This document shows, in pieces, positions 33,186-42,657 of a stretch of DNA of 64,000 nucleotides. Each line of letters begins with the position of its first letter. The stretch's first letter is position 1. The stretch is taken from assembly GCA_002386525.1 (NCBI GenBank), contig DGIS01000010.1:124001-188000 (forward strand), given 5' to 3'. The position numbers and the translations under genes are program-made. Source of the stretch: Sphingobacterium sp. UBA4616. GTDB lineage: Bacteria > Bacteroidota > Bacteroidia > Sphingobacteriales > Sphingobacteriaceae. The notes beneath the pieces were generated by a model. It did not search any database and was not told the origin of the DNA. It was given only the letters and a program-made list of their open reading frames with translations.

Positions 33186-34037
33186 TTAGGAGTCTTCTCC
33201 CATATTTAAGTGTACAGTATTGCGATAACCTTTTAAACTCAGCCCGTTATGCCTTTTGAAGAACTTATTTATATGGCTTTCATCTGCAAACCCAAATTCA
33301 TCGGCTAGTTCATGAACCCTTTTGTCACTAAACCGTAATCTATGTTCTATCAAACGAATACGATAGGAGGATATATAACTTTGGATGGTTTCGTTGCATT
33401 GTCTTCGAAAATAAGTACCGAGGTAAGTTGGAGATATACCGAACTGATTAGCAATTGCTGAAATTTTCAGTAATTCCGGCTCTCGAATATTTTCCTGTAT
33501 ATAATCCAGTATCTGCAATATTCGACCGTCTGATTTAGAGGAGATGCCATTAGGCTTCATCACAGCAATATTTCTTCCTGCAATGACAATGACGGCATTG
33601 ACCAAATGACGGATAAGATCCTCGTTGTACATAGATTGATGGGCTATGGCCTGTCTTAAATTCTGCATAAGTAAAGAAACCATTTGCTGATCTTCTCTAT
33701 TTACAAGGACGGAGCCAGCTATATGAGAAGCATAATATAATATACATTCCAAATGGTCAATACTTTTCCATTGGTATTCCTTTATATAGCTTTCCCCAAA
33801 ACGCACAACCATAAACTCACATACGCTTTCTAAATCAAACTCGTGACGATCATGCGGTGCAAGAAGAAACATATCACCCGTATGGTAAGCGACCTTGTTC
33901 CCATTGACAACGTGAACTCCACATCCCGAAATAACATAAATCAATTCAAAAAAATTAAATTCTCTGTCCCGCAATGGGCAGTGGTCCACCTTTTCATAAA
34001 AAACTTCTATTGATTGATAAATATTTTCCTTCGGCAT
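33186..34037 (-). CDS. AraC family transcriptional regulator
   Basis: 283 residues. N-terminal cupin sensor domain (~10-140: FNFFELIYVISGCGVHVVNGNKVAYHTGDMFLLAPHDRHEF) and a C-terminal pair of helix-turn-helix motifs (~185-280: LKISAIANQFGISPTYLGTYFRRQCNETIQSYISSYRIRLIEHRLRF, then VHELADEFGFADESHINKFFKRHNGLSLKGYR). It is divergent from the NADPH:quinone reductase-like gene with an 85-base gap holding three AAAAnTACC-like half-sites, so it probably regulates that pair of genes and itself. A -7 box ends only 4 bases before its start codon. The effector is unknown. Confidence 0.94.
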   Translation of the reverse strand: MPKENIYQSIEVFYEKVDHCPLRDREFNFFELIYVISGCGVHVVNGNKVAYHTGDMFLLAPHDRHEFDLESVCEFMVVRFGESYIKEYQWKSIDHLECILYYASHIAGSVLVNREDQQMVSLLMQNLRQAIAHQSMYNEDLIRHLVNAVIVIAGRNIAVMKPNGISSKSDGRILQILDYIQENIREPELLKISAIANQFGISPTYLGTYFRRQCNETIQSYISSYRIRLIEHRLRFSDKRVHELADEFGFADESHINKFFKRHNGLSLKGYRNTVHLNMGEDS

Positions 34038-34041
34038 ACTG

Positions 34042-34103
34042 CAAAAATACCAATAAATACTGTAAAAGTACCTGTTTTAGGGACTTTTATCGGTCTATAT
34101 TTG
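34042..34103. promoter_or_regulatory. Divergent araC / oxidoreductase promoters with three AraC half-sites
   Basis: Minus-strand -7 box TATTTTTG (34049-34042), 4 bases before araC; plus-strand TATATTTG (34096-34103), 19 bases before the oxidoreductase start. Between them are AAAATACC (34044-34051), AAAAGTACC (34064-34072) and inverted GGGACTTTT (34080-34088). The last two form an 11-base inverted repeat with one mismatch and a 5-base spacer (34063-34089), ending 6 bases before the plus-strand box, in the -33 region. Confidence 0.6.
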
Positions 34104-34122
34104 CCTAATAAATCGTAAGAAA

Positions 34123-35070
34123 ATGAAAGCAATAATATTAGAAAAGTTCGGAAATACAACTGGCCTTGTTTACAAGAATATGGAAAGGCCAAGTGTTAAA
34201 GCACATGAAGTGTTGATAAAGGTGAGAGCCATAAGTGTTAATCCTGTTGATGCTAAAGTCCGTAGCAGGCAAGCACCTTTAGCAGAAGATTTAGCACATC
34301 ATGATCCATTGATTTTGGGTTGGGATGTATCTGGAGAAGTGATAGAAACAGGGGATCAGGTTCACCAATTCAAAATTGGTGATGAAGTTTTCGGGATGAT
34401 CAATTTTGTTGGTCATGGCAAAGCGTACGCCGAATACGTCTCCGCTCCAGCGGAGCATCTTGCTTTGAAACCGCATAGCATTAGCCATATCGAAGCCGCG
34501 GCCAGTACCCTATCGGCCTTAACTGCATGGCAGGCATTTGACAGTTATGGAAAATTGAGACCGCAAGATCAAGTTCTTATTCACGGAGCTTCAGGAGGCG
34601 TAGGACATTTTGCTATACAGATTGCAAAACATATTGGTGCTTATGTGGTTGCAACATCATCTAATTCGAATCGAGATTTCGTCCTCAGCTTGGGTGCAGA
34701 TAAACACATTAATTATAAAACGACAAATTTTGAAGATGTACTTCATGACATAGATTTTGTACTAGAATCCATTGGAGGCGATAATTTCCAAAAGTCCGTA
34801 AGTGTATTAAAACAGTTTGGAACTATAGTGGCATTACCGTCTGGCCACACTAAAGACGACGAGCTTAAAGCGCAACAAAAGCAGTTACATGCCTGCTATT
34901 TCATGTCCGTTTATTCTAGCGGTGTTGATATGCAGCGAATTGCATCACTATTAGAAAGAGGTATTCTGAAACCTCATATTTCTCATGTGTACAATTTCGA
35001 CGAGATGGCAAAGGCACATCTACACATCGAAACCGGCCGTACAGTCGGAAAAATAGTAGTCACTTTATAA
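34123..35070 (+). CDS. NADP-dependent quinone/zeta-crystallin-type oxidoreductase (MDR family, no zinc)
   Basis: 315 residues. GroES-like N-terminal domain (KVRAISVNPVDAKVRSR, VIETGDQVHQFKIGDEVFGM) and a Rossmann domain (DQVLIHGASGGVGHFAIQIAKHIGAYVVATSSNSN). The loop GASGGVG and Ser/Asn-rich sequence after the second strand favour NADPH. No zinc-ligand cysteines are seen, so it belongs to the quinone-oxidoreductase branch that reduces quinones or alkenals. It is divergent from the AraC regulator and is followed after 62 bases by a flavodoxin-fold NAD(P)H oxidoreductase, forming a likely two-gene operon. Confidence 0.92.
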   Translation: MKAIILEKFGNTTGLVYKNMERPSVKAHEVLIKVRAISVNPVDAKVRSRQAPLAEDLAHHDPLILGWDVSGEVIETGDQVHQFKIGDEVFGMINFVGHGKAYAEYVSAPAEHLALKPHSISHIEAAASTLSALTAWQAFDSYGKLRPQDQVLIHGASGGVGHFAIQIAKHIGAYVVATSSNSNRDFVLSLGADKHINYKTTNFEDVLHDIDFVLESIGGDNFQKSVSVLKQFGTIVALPSGHTKDDELKAQQKQLHACYFMSVYSSGVDMQRIASLLERGILKPHISHVYNFDEMAKAHLHIETGRTVGKIVVTL

Positions 35071-35132
35071 AACGTTAAGCCATTTTACAACCAGCCAGCC
35101 AAGTTATCCAACAGCATTTTAAGTCAAAAGAA

Positions 35133-35729
35133 ATGAAAAAAATAGTAGTCATCAACGGACATCCCGATAACGAAAGTTTCAACGAAGCATTAGCACAGTC
35201 ATATATTAAATCTTCCTTAGCAAATGGCGCTGATATACGTTACGTAGCCATAGGAGCATTAAATTTTAACCCCAATCTCCAGTTTGGTTATCGACAAAGG
35301 ATGGATCTTGAACCAGATTTGGTAAAAGCATTGGAAGATATACAATGGAGCCAACACCAGGTTTGGATACATCCGCTGTGGTGGGTGGGTATGCCTGCAA
35401 TTATGAAAGGCTTTATCGATCGTTTATTTCTACCAGGATTAGCTTTTAAAAGTGATAAAAATGGGATTAGTACGGGGCTGCTACGTTCAAAAACAGCAAG
35501 AATTATTACCACATCAGGCGATTTATCTTTGGATACTTATCAAGAAATTTATCATTCTTGTGGGCTCGTTCAATTGGAAAAAGGCATATTGAGATATTGT
35601 GGCGTGTCTTCCATTCAAAGTGCATTTATAGGCCCATTAAACAATATGGATAGATTTGATAGGACAAAATATTTGGAATATACAGCTTCGATGGCTTTTA
35701 ATGATATGAATATAACACCCGCAACTTAG
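35133..35729 (+). CDS. NAD(P)H-dependent flavin oxidoreductase (flavodoxin-like fold)
   Basis: 198 residues. N-terminal KKIVVINGHPDNESFNEALAQSYIKSS and HQVWIHPLWWVGMPAIMKGFIDRLFLPGLAF match the flavodoxin_2 (PF02525) quinone reductases of the KefF/MdaB/NQO1 class. The second motif lines the FMN/FAD-binding and substrate site. Expected role: two-electron reduction of quinones in the cytosol, preventing redox cycling. It lies 62 bases after the MDR quinone reductase and is probably co-transcribed, giving an AraC-controlled quinone or electrophile defence pair. Confidence 0.92.
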   Translation: MKKIVVINGHPDNESFNEALAQSYIKSSLANGADIRYVAIGALNFNPNLQFGYRQRMDLEPDLVKALEDIQWSQHQVWIHPLWWVGMPAIMKGFIDRLFLPGLAFKSDKNGISTGLLRSKTARIITTSGDLSLDTYQEIYHSCGLVQLEKGILRYCGVSSIQSAFIGPLNNMDRFDRTKYLEYTASMAFNDMNITPAT

Positions 35730-35788
35730 TTTACAGTTTTTTTATTAGAGATTATTATAAATCGCTGTGCATATTTGATAGTTTAAAG

Positions 35789-35796
35789 TACGTTTG
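35789..35796 (+). promoter_or_regulatory. -7 box of the CHASE3 hybrid kinase
   Basis: TACGTTTG, exact TAnnTTTG, 56 bases before ATG 35853. It overlaps the small palindrome GTAC-GTTT-GTAC (35788-35799). Confidence 0.4.
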
Positions 35797-35852
35797 TACC
35801 TGAGTATATAATGTTCCACTTTTTTAGTATCTTAACTGTAAACAACCATACA

Positions 35853-38819
35853 ATGCCGAAAAAAATTATTAGAAATCTTCAGATAGGTGTAGTGCTCTCC
35901 TTGATACTGCTGATTGCGAGTTCCGTAGCATCCTATATCAGCATACGAAACCAGATGGAGAATAGAGAAAGCTTCTTAAAAAGTAAGGAATCTATCAGTT
36001 TGATAAAAGATCTTCTAAACATACTCTTAGATGCTGAGACAGGCAATCGGGGATATCAGCTTACCGGTAGGGAAAATTTTCTGGAACCTTTTAACAAAAG
36101 CAGAAAGGAGTATCCGCTGCTCGTTGCTCAAAAAGGTAGATTTCATCTCAAAGATAAACAACAAATGAATACCTTAAGTGATCTGCTACAGACTTCAGAA
36201 GCAATGATGAAAGGTTATGTCTTACTGATTGAAAATCGTAAAAAGGGGGTATTAATGACCTCAGAAGAACTGATACAAAATAAGAGGACAATGGATAAAT
36301 GTCGTATGCTCGTTAACGAATTTGTCAAATATGAGGAAATTCAGCTCGCTATAAAAAATGAAGATCTGAATACGTCTTCTAGATGGACTGTTCTATTTAT
36401 CCTCTTTTCTGCAGTTGCAGCCATTGGTGTTACTATCTTCGTTTATATACAATTAAAATCCGACATTTTACGCAGAGATAAGCTCGAAAAGGATCTTTTT
36501 CGTACCAAGGAAATGCTCGAGGAAACAAGTGCGGTTGCACAAGTTGGCGGCTGGGAGGCTAATATGAAAACTGGTAAGCTCTTCTGGTCTCAAAGCACGA
36601 GGGAAATTCACAAAATCAAAAGCAATTTCCAACCAACTTTTGAGAATGCTCTTGGATTTTATGAAGGAGAAAATGAAAAACGAATAAGATATCTCTTTGA
36701 CAGGGCTGTACAACAAGGAATTTCTTTTGATGAAGAACTTCAGCTTTTGCGTAATGACGGCATTACAATCTGGGTGAGAGTAAAGGGTATTCCTGAATTT
36801 GAAGATGAAATCTGCAACAGAGTTTATGGAATTATCCAGGACATCGATACCTTTAAAAAAATGTTTCTGGAAATCACGCGGAAAGAGGCGATGATGCAAT
36901 CTTTTGCCACTGATGTCCCTATTCCTTTAGCGATGTTCGACAAAGTCCTTAACTATGTTGCTGTAAGTAGCAAATGGAAAGAGGAATTTGATATTCATGA
37001 TGTGGATCTTATCGGTAAAAATCTCTTCAGCACATCTCCGGATATTCCTGGAGAAAGAAAGGAAATCTACAGGAATGCATTGTTAGGACAAACTTACACC
37101 GATGGAAATTTTAAATTAAAGGTGAAGGGAAAGGAAGAAATGCAGCATTACGACCTTAAAGTGGGGCCTTGGTATCTTACAAAGGACGAAGTAGGCGGCG
37201 TAATTATTTCCATACAGAATATTACTAATGCCGTGAAAATTAATGAAGAGCTAAAAAATGCGAAAGAAGCCGCAGATCTTGCCAGCAAGGCAAAATCTGA
37301 ATTTCTAGCCAACATGAGTCATGAAATTCGTACCCCTTTGAATGGGGTTATTGGTTTTTCTGACCTTCTCTTGAGAACACCACTGAATGAAACACAGATG
37401 CAATATCTGAATTATATCAACGAGTCCGGTGAAAACCTGCTTGGAATTATCAATGATATATTGGATTTTTCTAAAATAGAATCCGGAAAAATGGAGCTCT
37501 CAATCGAAAAAAGCAATATTTATGATATGCTAAGCCAAGTTATAAATGTTATTCTTTATCAATCCCGGAAAAAAAATATCGAACTCTTGCTGAATGTAGA
37601 ACCGGAATTGCCAAAAATGCTATCCATTGATGAAGCAAGGTTAAAGCAAATCTTAATCAACCTTTTGGGTAATTCCGTTAAATTTACAGAACAGGGAGAG
37701 ATTGAATTAAAGGTAGAGAAATTACGTATAGACAATAATACCATCACTTTACGCTTTTCAGTAAGAGATACCGGAATTGGAATTCCTGCTGAGAAACAGA
37801 AATATATTTTTGATGCTTTTACCCAAGAAAACAGTTCTATTAGCAAAAGATATGGAGGCACGGGGCTCGGGCTAACCATCTCGAACAATATTTTGGGATA
37901 TATGGGAAGTCATTTATCCCTAATTAGCCAAATGGGAAACGGTTCAGTGTTTTTCTTCGATATCAAGGTCCCCTATGAAATCCCCGAATGGCGAGATGAG
38001 GATGAGATAGCTATCAAAACGGCTCTAATCGTCGATGATAATGAGTCCAACAGAATCATTCTAGAACACATGCTTGCCTATAAAGATATCAAGGTTACCT
38101 TGGCTTCTAATGGAATGGAAGCGTTAGATCTCATGTTGAGAGGTGAACGGTTCGACGTGATCCTGATGGATTATCATATGCCTATTATGTCGGGATTGGA
38201 AACAATCGATAAAATAAAAGGATTGTTAAATCAGCGCAAAGAGACTACCCCATTTATACTACTCTCTGCTTCTTCAGAGGAACTGGATACGTATACATCC
38301 CGTAAAAATACTGAAAATATGTATCTATTGATGAAGCCTATAAAATCCGATGAATTATACCAAATACTTAAAAACATTGACAAAAGTAATGCAACAGAAA
38401 ACATCCTGGACCATATTGGAGGACATTCACCGTTATTTGTTCTATCATCGGACGTACTATTGGTTGATGACAATCCTGTGAATATGGCCCTGAATAATAA
38501 GATAATCAGATCCTTTGCCCCTACTGTGCAACTAACAGAAGCTGTCAATGGTTTGCAGGCATTGGAAGAATGTAAGAAGAAGCAATTCTCTGTTATTATT
38601 ATTGATGTACAGATGCCAATAATGAGTGGTATTGATGCAACCCGATATATTAGAATGTTGCCAGGTTATCAAGATGTACCTATCATAGGCCTAACTGCTG
38701 GAAATGTACATGGAGAAAGAGAAAATTGCCTTGAATGCGGAATGAATGACCTTCTTGCCAAACCTATACGACAGGCTGACCTTTTTGAAGTACTCAAAAA
38801 ATATATAAATGTTGAGTAA
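35853..38819 (+). CDS. CHASE3-PAS hybrid sensor histidine kinase with two receiver domains
   Basis: 988 residues from ATG 35853 (MPKKIIRNLQIG); the frame opens 14 codons earlier. Membrane helices at ~5-30 and ~185-205 enclose an extracytoplasmic CHASE3 domain (LLDAETGNRGYQLTGRENFLEPF). Then PAS_3 (~235-340, VAQVGGWEANM), a second PAS (~350-460), HisKA (NMSHEIRTPLNG), HATPase_c (ILINLLGNSVKFTE, GTGLGLTIS), receiver 1 (ILMDYHMPIMSG) and receiver 2 (IIIDVQMPIMSG). No Hpt domain follows. Same PAS-kinase-REC-REC layout and sequence style as the frameshifted kinase at 19425-22305, but that one is soluble. No partner is adjacent. Confidence 0.94.
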   Translation: MPKKIIRNLQIGVVLSLILLIASSVASYISIRNQMENRESFLKSKESISLIKDLLNILLDAETGNRGYQLTGRENFLEPFNKSRKEYPLLVAQKGRFHLKDKQQMNTLSDLLQTSEAMMKGYVLLIENRKKGVLMTSEELIQNKRTMDKCRMLVNEFVKYEEIQLAIKNEDLNTSSRWTVLFILFSAVAAIGVTIFVYIQLKSDILRRDKLEKDLFRTKEMLEETSAVAQVGGWEANMKTGKLFWSQSTREIHKIKSNFQPTFENALGFYEGENEKRIRYLFDRAVQQGISFDEELQLLRNDGITIWVRVKGIPEFEDEICNRVYGIIQDIDTFKKMFLEITRKEAMMQSFATDVPIPLAMFDKVLNYVAVSSKWKEEFDIHDVDLIGKNLFSTSPDIPGERKEIYRNALLGQTYTDGNFKLKVKGKEEMQHYDLKVGPWYLTKDEVGGVIISIQNITNAVKINEELKNAKEAADLASKAKSEFLANMSHEIRTPLNGVIGFSDLLLRTPLNETQMQYLNYINESGENLLGIINDILDFSKIESGKMELSIEKSNIYDMLSQVINVILYQSRKKNIELLLNVEPELPKMLSIDEARLKQILINLLGNSVKFTEQGEIELKVEKLRIDNNTITLRFSVRDTGIGIPAEKQKYIFDAFTQENSSISKRYGGTGLGLTISNNILGYMGSHLSLISQMGNGSVFFFDIKVPYEIPEWRDEDEIAIKTALIVDDNESNRIILEHMLAYKDIKVTLASNGMEALDLMLRGERFDVILMDYHMPIMSGLETIDKIKGLLNQRKETTPFILLSASSEELDTYTSRKNTENMYLLMKPIKSDELYQILKNIDKSNATENILDHIGGHSPLFVLSSDVLLVDDNPVNMALNNKIIRSFAPTVQLTEAVNGLQALEECKKKQFSVIIIDVQMPIMSGIDATRYIRMLPGYQDVPIIGLTAGNVHGERENCLECGMNDLLAKPIRQADLFEVLKKYINVE

Positions 38820-38939
38820 TTATTATTTAATAATTTTAAAATCATATCAGAACCCTACAGACAAGTAAATTGAACCGTGGAAGAAAGTGATTATGTTAAA
38901 AAATAAAGACTTTTGTCTTATTACATTAAAATCAATCAA

Positions 38940-39911
38940 ATGTCAGAAATTACAAGAATTCAACTGGGCAAAAACGGGCCTGCGGTTTCAAAACTCGGCT
39001 TGGGTTGTATGCGGATGTCATCAATATGGGGCGGCGCTACGCCCGATGAAAAGGAGAGCATCGCTACCATCCATCAGGCGTTGGACATGGGGATCAACTT
39101 CCTGAATACCGGAGATTTTTATGGCGCAGGGCACAACGAGATGCTTATTGGTAAAGCAATTAGAGAAAGAAGGGATGATGCTTTCATCAGTGTCAAATTT
39201 GGCGCGATCTTCCATAATGGACAATGGATCGGCTTGGATCTCCGCCCTGTAGCCATTAAAAACTTTATCAATTATTCATTGACACGTCTGGGCATTGAAG
39301 CCATCGACCTATACCAGCCCAGCAGAATGGATGGCAGCGTGCCGATAGAAGACATTATTGGTACAATAGCCGACCTGATTAAAGAAGGTAAAGTACACCA
39401 TATCGGCGTATCAGAAATTACCGCTGATCAACTTCGTAGAGCAAATAATGTTTACCCCATCAGTGCACTTGAAATCGCCTATTCTTTGGCCGACCGTCAG
39501 ATCGAAAAGGATCTTTTGCCGGTGGCTGAAGCGTTAGGAATTAGTGTAGTGGCCTTCGCTAATACTGCCGAAGGTCTGTTAAGTGGTCAGCTAAAAGCGT
39601 CAGTTCCTATGGATGACTATCGAACCCATTTTTCCCGTTTTCAGAGCAATAACCTAATCCATAATCTTGAAAAAGTCGACATATTAAAAGAAATTGCGCA
39701 TCTTAAAAATGTCACACCTGCGCAGCTTGCAATCGCATGGGTTAAAGAACAAAGCGACAATATCATGCCATTGGTGAGTATGAGCCGCAGATCAAGACTA
39801 CCTGAAAATATTGCTGCTATGAAAATCGTATTTACACCCCAGGAGATGAGCCTTTTAAACAGTACATTTGCAATAGGTGCAATCAAAGGCAGTACATACT
39901 TACAAAGATAA
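38940..39911 (+). CDS. Aldo/keto reductase
   Basis: 323 residues from ATG 38940 (MSEITRIQLGKNGPAVSKLGLGCMRMS); an ATG nine codons earlier is less typical. (beta/alpha)8 barrel with NADPH-binding C-terminus. Catalytic tetrad positions: Asp/Tyr in NFLNTGDFYGAGHNEML (Asp and Tyr visible), Lys in FISVKFGA, whereas the His of the tetrad falls in VAIKNFINYSLTRLGIEAIDLYQPSR, where the usual DLYxxHR reads DLYQPSR, so the His is replaced, in line with the YakC/aryl-alcohol branch that reads DLYYQHR. It would reduce aldehydes or ketones in the cytosol. Its stop codon directly abuts the start of an AraC-type regulator. Confidence 0.9.
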   Translation: MSEITRIQLGKNGPAVSKLGLGCMRMSSIWGGATPDEKESIATIHQALDMGINFLNTGDFYGAGHNEMLIGKAIRERRDDAFISVKFGAIFHNGQWIGLDLRPVAIKNFINYSLTRLGIEAIDLYQPSRMDGSVPIEDIIGTIADLIKEGKVHHIGVSEITADQLRRANNVYPISALEIAYSLADRQIEKDLLPVAEALGISVVAFANTAEGLLSGQLKASVPMDDYRTHFSRFQSNNLIHNLEKVDILKEIAHLKNVTPAQLAIAWVKEQSDNIMPLVSMSRRSRLPENIAAMKIVFTPQEMSLLNSTFAIGAIKGSTYLQR

Positions 39912-40721
39912 ATGGAGAGTCCAGCAGAAATACTTCCCGGCGTTATATTCTATTCTTACCTTTCTTCGGAGCGAAAAGAGAAAGCATGCTTTTGGAATCA
40001 CCATACCCTAATATTGCAGGTATCAGGTCACATGCTTCTCGAAACTACTCAACAGAATATAAACATAACTGCTGGAGAAGTATTGCTAATTCATAAAAAT
40101 CAACTTGGAACGTTAACCAAAACACCTGAAACAAAAGGCCATTATGAAACAATTGTTATATCCCTGCAAGAAAATCTAATGCGTCAGATTGCGCTGGAGG
40201 AAAAATTGGAAGTTAGCGGTAAATACAGCGGACCGCTGAATCTATGTCTCCCCAATAATATATATCTCACAGGCTATTTTCAATCGATTATACCCTATGC
40301 TCGAAGCTCTGGACGTGAAATGACTGATGAAATGGGACTTTTAAAAGTCAAAGAGGGACTCAAATTGATACTGATTGCAGTGCCAGCACTACGTAACTTT
40401 TTCTTTGATTTTTCGGAAAATTATAAAATAGACCTTGAAAAATTTATGCTTAACAATTTTCATTTTAATGTTCCCATCGAGAAATTTGCACAACTTACAG
40501 GAAGAAGCCTTTCAGGTTATAAAAGAGACTTTCAGAAGGCTTTTGGTATGCCGCCACGAAAGTGGCTACAGGATAAAAGATTAAACGAAGCATGGTATTT
40601 AATTGAAAAAAAGAAAAAAAAGCCCACAACTATCTATTTAGATCTTGGCTTCGAGAGCCTGTCTCATTTTTCCACTGCCTTTAAGAAAAAATTTGGAAAA
40701 GCGCCTACCCTAGTTGGCTAA
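39912..40721 (+). CDS. AraC family transcriptional regulator translationally coupled to the aldo/keto reductase
   Basis: 269 residues beginning on the base after the aldo/keto reductase stop. The N-terminal ~130 residues form a cupin-like sensor (ILQVSGHMLLETTQQNINITAGEVLLIHKNQLG), of the ExsA-like DUF type with a helical linker. The C-terminal ~100 residues are the AraC DNA-binding domain (FNVPIEKFAQLTGRSLSGYKRDFQKAFGMPPRKWLQDKRLNEAWYLI, then TTIYLDLGFESLSHFSTAFKKKFGKAP). It probably senses the reductase's substrate and controls the pair. No second copy of an operator was identified upstream of 38940. Confidence 0.92.
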   Translation: MESPAEILPGVIFYSYLSSERKEKACFWNHHTLILQVSGHMLLETTQQNINITAGEVLLIHKNQLGTLTKTPETKGHYETIVISLQENLMRQIALEEKLEVSGKYSGPLNLCLPNNIYLTGYFQSIIPYARSSGREMTDEMGLLKVKEGLKLILIAVPALRNFFFDFSENYKIDLEKFMLNNFHFNVPIEKFAQLTGRSLSGYKRDFQKAFGMPPRKWLQDKRLNEAWYLIEKKKKKPTTIYLDLGFESLSHFSTAFKKKFGKAPTLVG

Positions 40722-40846
40722 AAAGCTTGTGTTGCACATGAACTTGACATCCAAAAAAGGTGGGCGATCATCCATAACTACAAAGGCTATAAAAAAATCT
40801 AAGTTTAGTTTTTTGCATAGTGCACGTACAAGATCTCCATTGATAA

Positions 40847-41560
40847 TTATAAGATTAAACGTATGATTTTCTTTTCCTCGTCAACCGAATAATTCAATTT
40901 TCTATGAAAAAATTGCTCAAAGATCGCTGATACATCAATATAAGGATCTTCAACATCACTTACACTTCCTCCCGAGCGCCGAGACATGCCTTGATTAATG
41001 ATTGTTTTTATAAATTGGGGCTTCCTTAAGGATTTTGGAGCTTCGTCGTCAGTGCTGTAAGCCAACAAAAGTTGGCCATTCTGATCAAACGCACTATTAA
41101 CGGTATAGTATGAACTAGCGTCAACGTATTTTCTCTCCTCCCGACAGTAAATCTTCGATTTGTCGTAATTGATAAAGGTGACGCTCCCCTGAAAAAATGG
41201 ATTGCTCGGTTTTTCAGAATTGAGTTGATAGTGTTGCTCCGCTAGTGCAGAAATAAAACATACCGTGCCTGATCCTGCCTTCAAAAACACTTTCTTATCC
41301 CTAACGAAACGTTTACTGAACGCAAAAACACCACCATTGCCGAGCTCATAGATTTTGCCATTTGATGAAATCCCAATAATATAACCTCTGGCAACAAATT
41401 CCTTTTGCCACCAACCAAAAGTTTTTCCGATAAAAAATAAGGGGATTAAAAAAGGCAACACAAGTAAAAATCGACCACTTTTTTGAAATAATATACGGTG
41501 TTGTGTTTCCTGCTTATTTTCGTTTTCCACCCCGTCGAATTTGGTAAACTTCTCTCCCAT
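40847..41560 (-). CDS. Unknown single-pass membrane protein, second gene of a pair
   Basis: 237 residues. A charged N-terminal tail, one membrane helix (~30-50: FLLVLPFLIPLFFIGKTFGWW) and a ~185-residue domain rich in beta structure (GYIIGISSNGKIYELGNGGVFAFSKRF). No family was recognised. It starts 29 bases after the 41590-42336 gene, which also has a membrane helix and a beta-rich domain, so the two are probably co-expressed and may interact. No signal peptide is seen; topology is probably N-in. The region is not flanked by mobile genes. Confidence 0.7.
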   Translation of the reverse strand: MGEKFTKFDGVENENKQETQHRILFQKSGRFLLVLPFLIPLFFIGKTFGWWQKEFVARGYIIGISSNGKIYELGNGGVFAFSKRFVRDKKVFLKAGSGTVCFISALAEQHYQLNSEKPSNPFFQGSVTFINYDKSKIYCREERKYVDASSYYTVNSAFDQNGQLLLAYSTDDEAPKSLRKPQFIKTIINQGMSRRSGGSVSDVEDPYIDVSAIFEQFFHRKLNYSVDEEKKIIRLIL

Positions 41561-41589
41561 TTTCCATATGATTAGTTTAAGAAAAGTAA

Positions 41590-42336
41590 CTACTCAACAC
41601 CCTTAAAAGACATAATGACGCCAGAATATTTATCATGGTCTGCACCAATATATGACAGATCTATTCTTGATAAATCTTTATTGAGGGTAGCTTCTTTAAA
41701 TAGTGGATAATTCATCTTTTCGATATGGTTATTCCAGTCTTCATCTGTTGTTGGCTTGATTGATTGCAAATCTTTCATTTCAAACATCGCGCGATCTGTC
41801 ATTTTTTTTGACCGTTGGACGAAAATTGTATCTCCTTCTATCTTTAGAATTTTAATCCAACCGCCAGGCAAACCTTCGATATTATTTCCTTCAGCGTCAG
41901 TAAAAAAACTTGCTCCATAAAGTTGCCCTGCGTGTAATTGTCGAGCCGATTTCACAAGATTATCCTTTTCATTACGATATTTTTTGCCATCCAAATTTAG
42001 TTTTATACTGTAAATAATAGAGCCGACAATTGCTATTGAGGCTATCATCAAGTACCCTTTCCATAGTTTATAATAGGGAATTTTAAGCGTCTTTTTAAAT
42101 TTTTTAACCTCTTCTTTTATTTCAGGTGAATAATTTCTAGCGTGGATGACCTGTCCGTTTTGATTCACTAAACGAGACATTTTTACTAAACCTCCACCAA
42201 CTGGGAATCCTAAAAATTTGGTTGCAGGTGTGATGATACTAAGATTAAAATTCTGCGGTATGGCCTCATTTTTTAATGTTGCCAAGATATTTTTACTCCC
42301 TAGAACGTACTCGTAACGCGTATAAATGAAAAACAT
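41590..42336 (-). CDS. Unknown single-pass membrane protein, first gene of a pair
   Basis: 248 residues. The N-terminal ~85 residues are soluble (FFIYTRYEYVLGSKNILATLKNEAIP, then TPATKFLGFPVGGGLVKMSRLVN). One helix follows at ~110-130 (GYLMIASIAIVGSIIYSIKL), then a ~110-residue domain with GASFFTDAEGNNIEGLPGGWIKILKIEGDTIFVQRS. No family was recognised. It is co-directional with and 29 bases ahead of the 40847-41560 gene. Base use is ordinary for the region, so recent transfer is not suggested. Confidence 0.7.
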   Translation of the reverse strand: MFFIYTRYEYVLGSKNILATLKNEAIPQNFNLSIITPATKFLGFPVGGGLVKMSRLVNQNGQVIHARNYSPEIKEEVKKFKKTLKIPYYKLWKGYLMIASIAIVGSIIYSIKLNLDGKKYRNEKDNLVKSARQLHAGQLYGASFFTDAEGNNIEGLPGGWIKILKIEGDTIFVQRSKKMTDRAMFEMKDLQSIKPTTDEDWNNHIEKMNYPLFKEATLNKDLSRIDLSYIGADHDKYSGVIMSFKGVE

Positions 42337-42657
42337 AAATTGAATAAATTATAAATACTAAAATGCCAAAATTAAGAAAAAACTTTATCTGTAACAATCC
42401 TGTATCAATTAACTTATTAATACAGAAACTAATAAATTTATTTTTTGACTAATTGAATTACGACCATGTTACTTTTTAAATACTTTAGACCGTGGTATGC
42501 TAGCCCGATGATATGCGATGAAATTGCATTTAAAAAATAATTCGCCTCATTAAAAAGGTTGCAAGCAATTGATATATTTTAAAATTCAACATAAATTCTA
42601 CCCTTAATAAATTCACTGATAGGCATTTGAGCTTAATATTAACAAATCAGTGGTCAA
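42337..42657. other. Intergenic region, nothing recognised
   Basis: About 320 AT-rich bases between the unknown pair and the hydrolase gene, holding no supported ORF. No strong hairpin or exact -7 box at useful spacing was found. Confidence 0.4.

Noticed and set aside
40847..42336. Type VI secretion or toxin-immunity assignment for the two unknown membrane proteins
   Set aside because: No Hcp, VgrG, Tss, Rhs or other secretion gene is present in the window; there is no sequence support.
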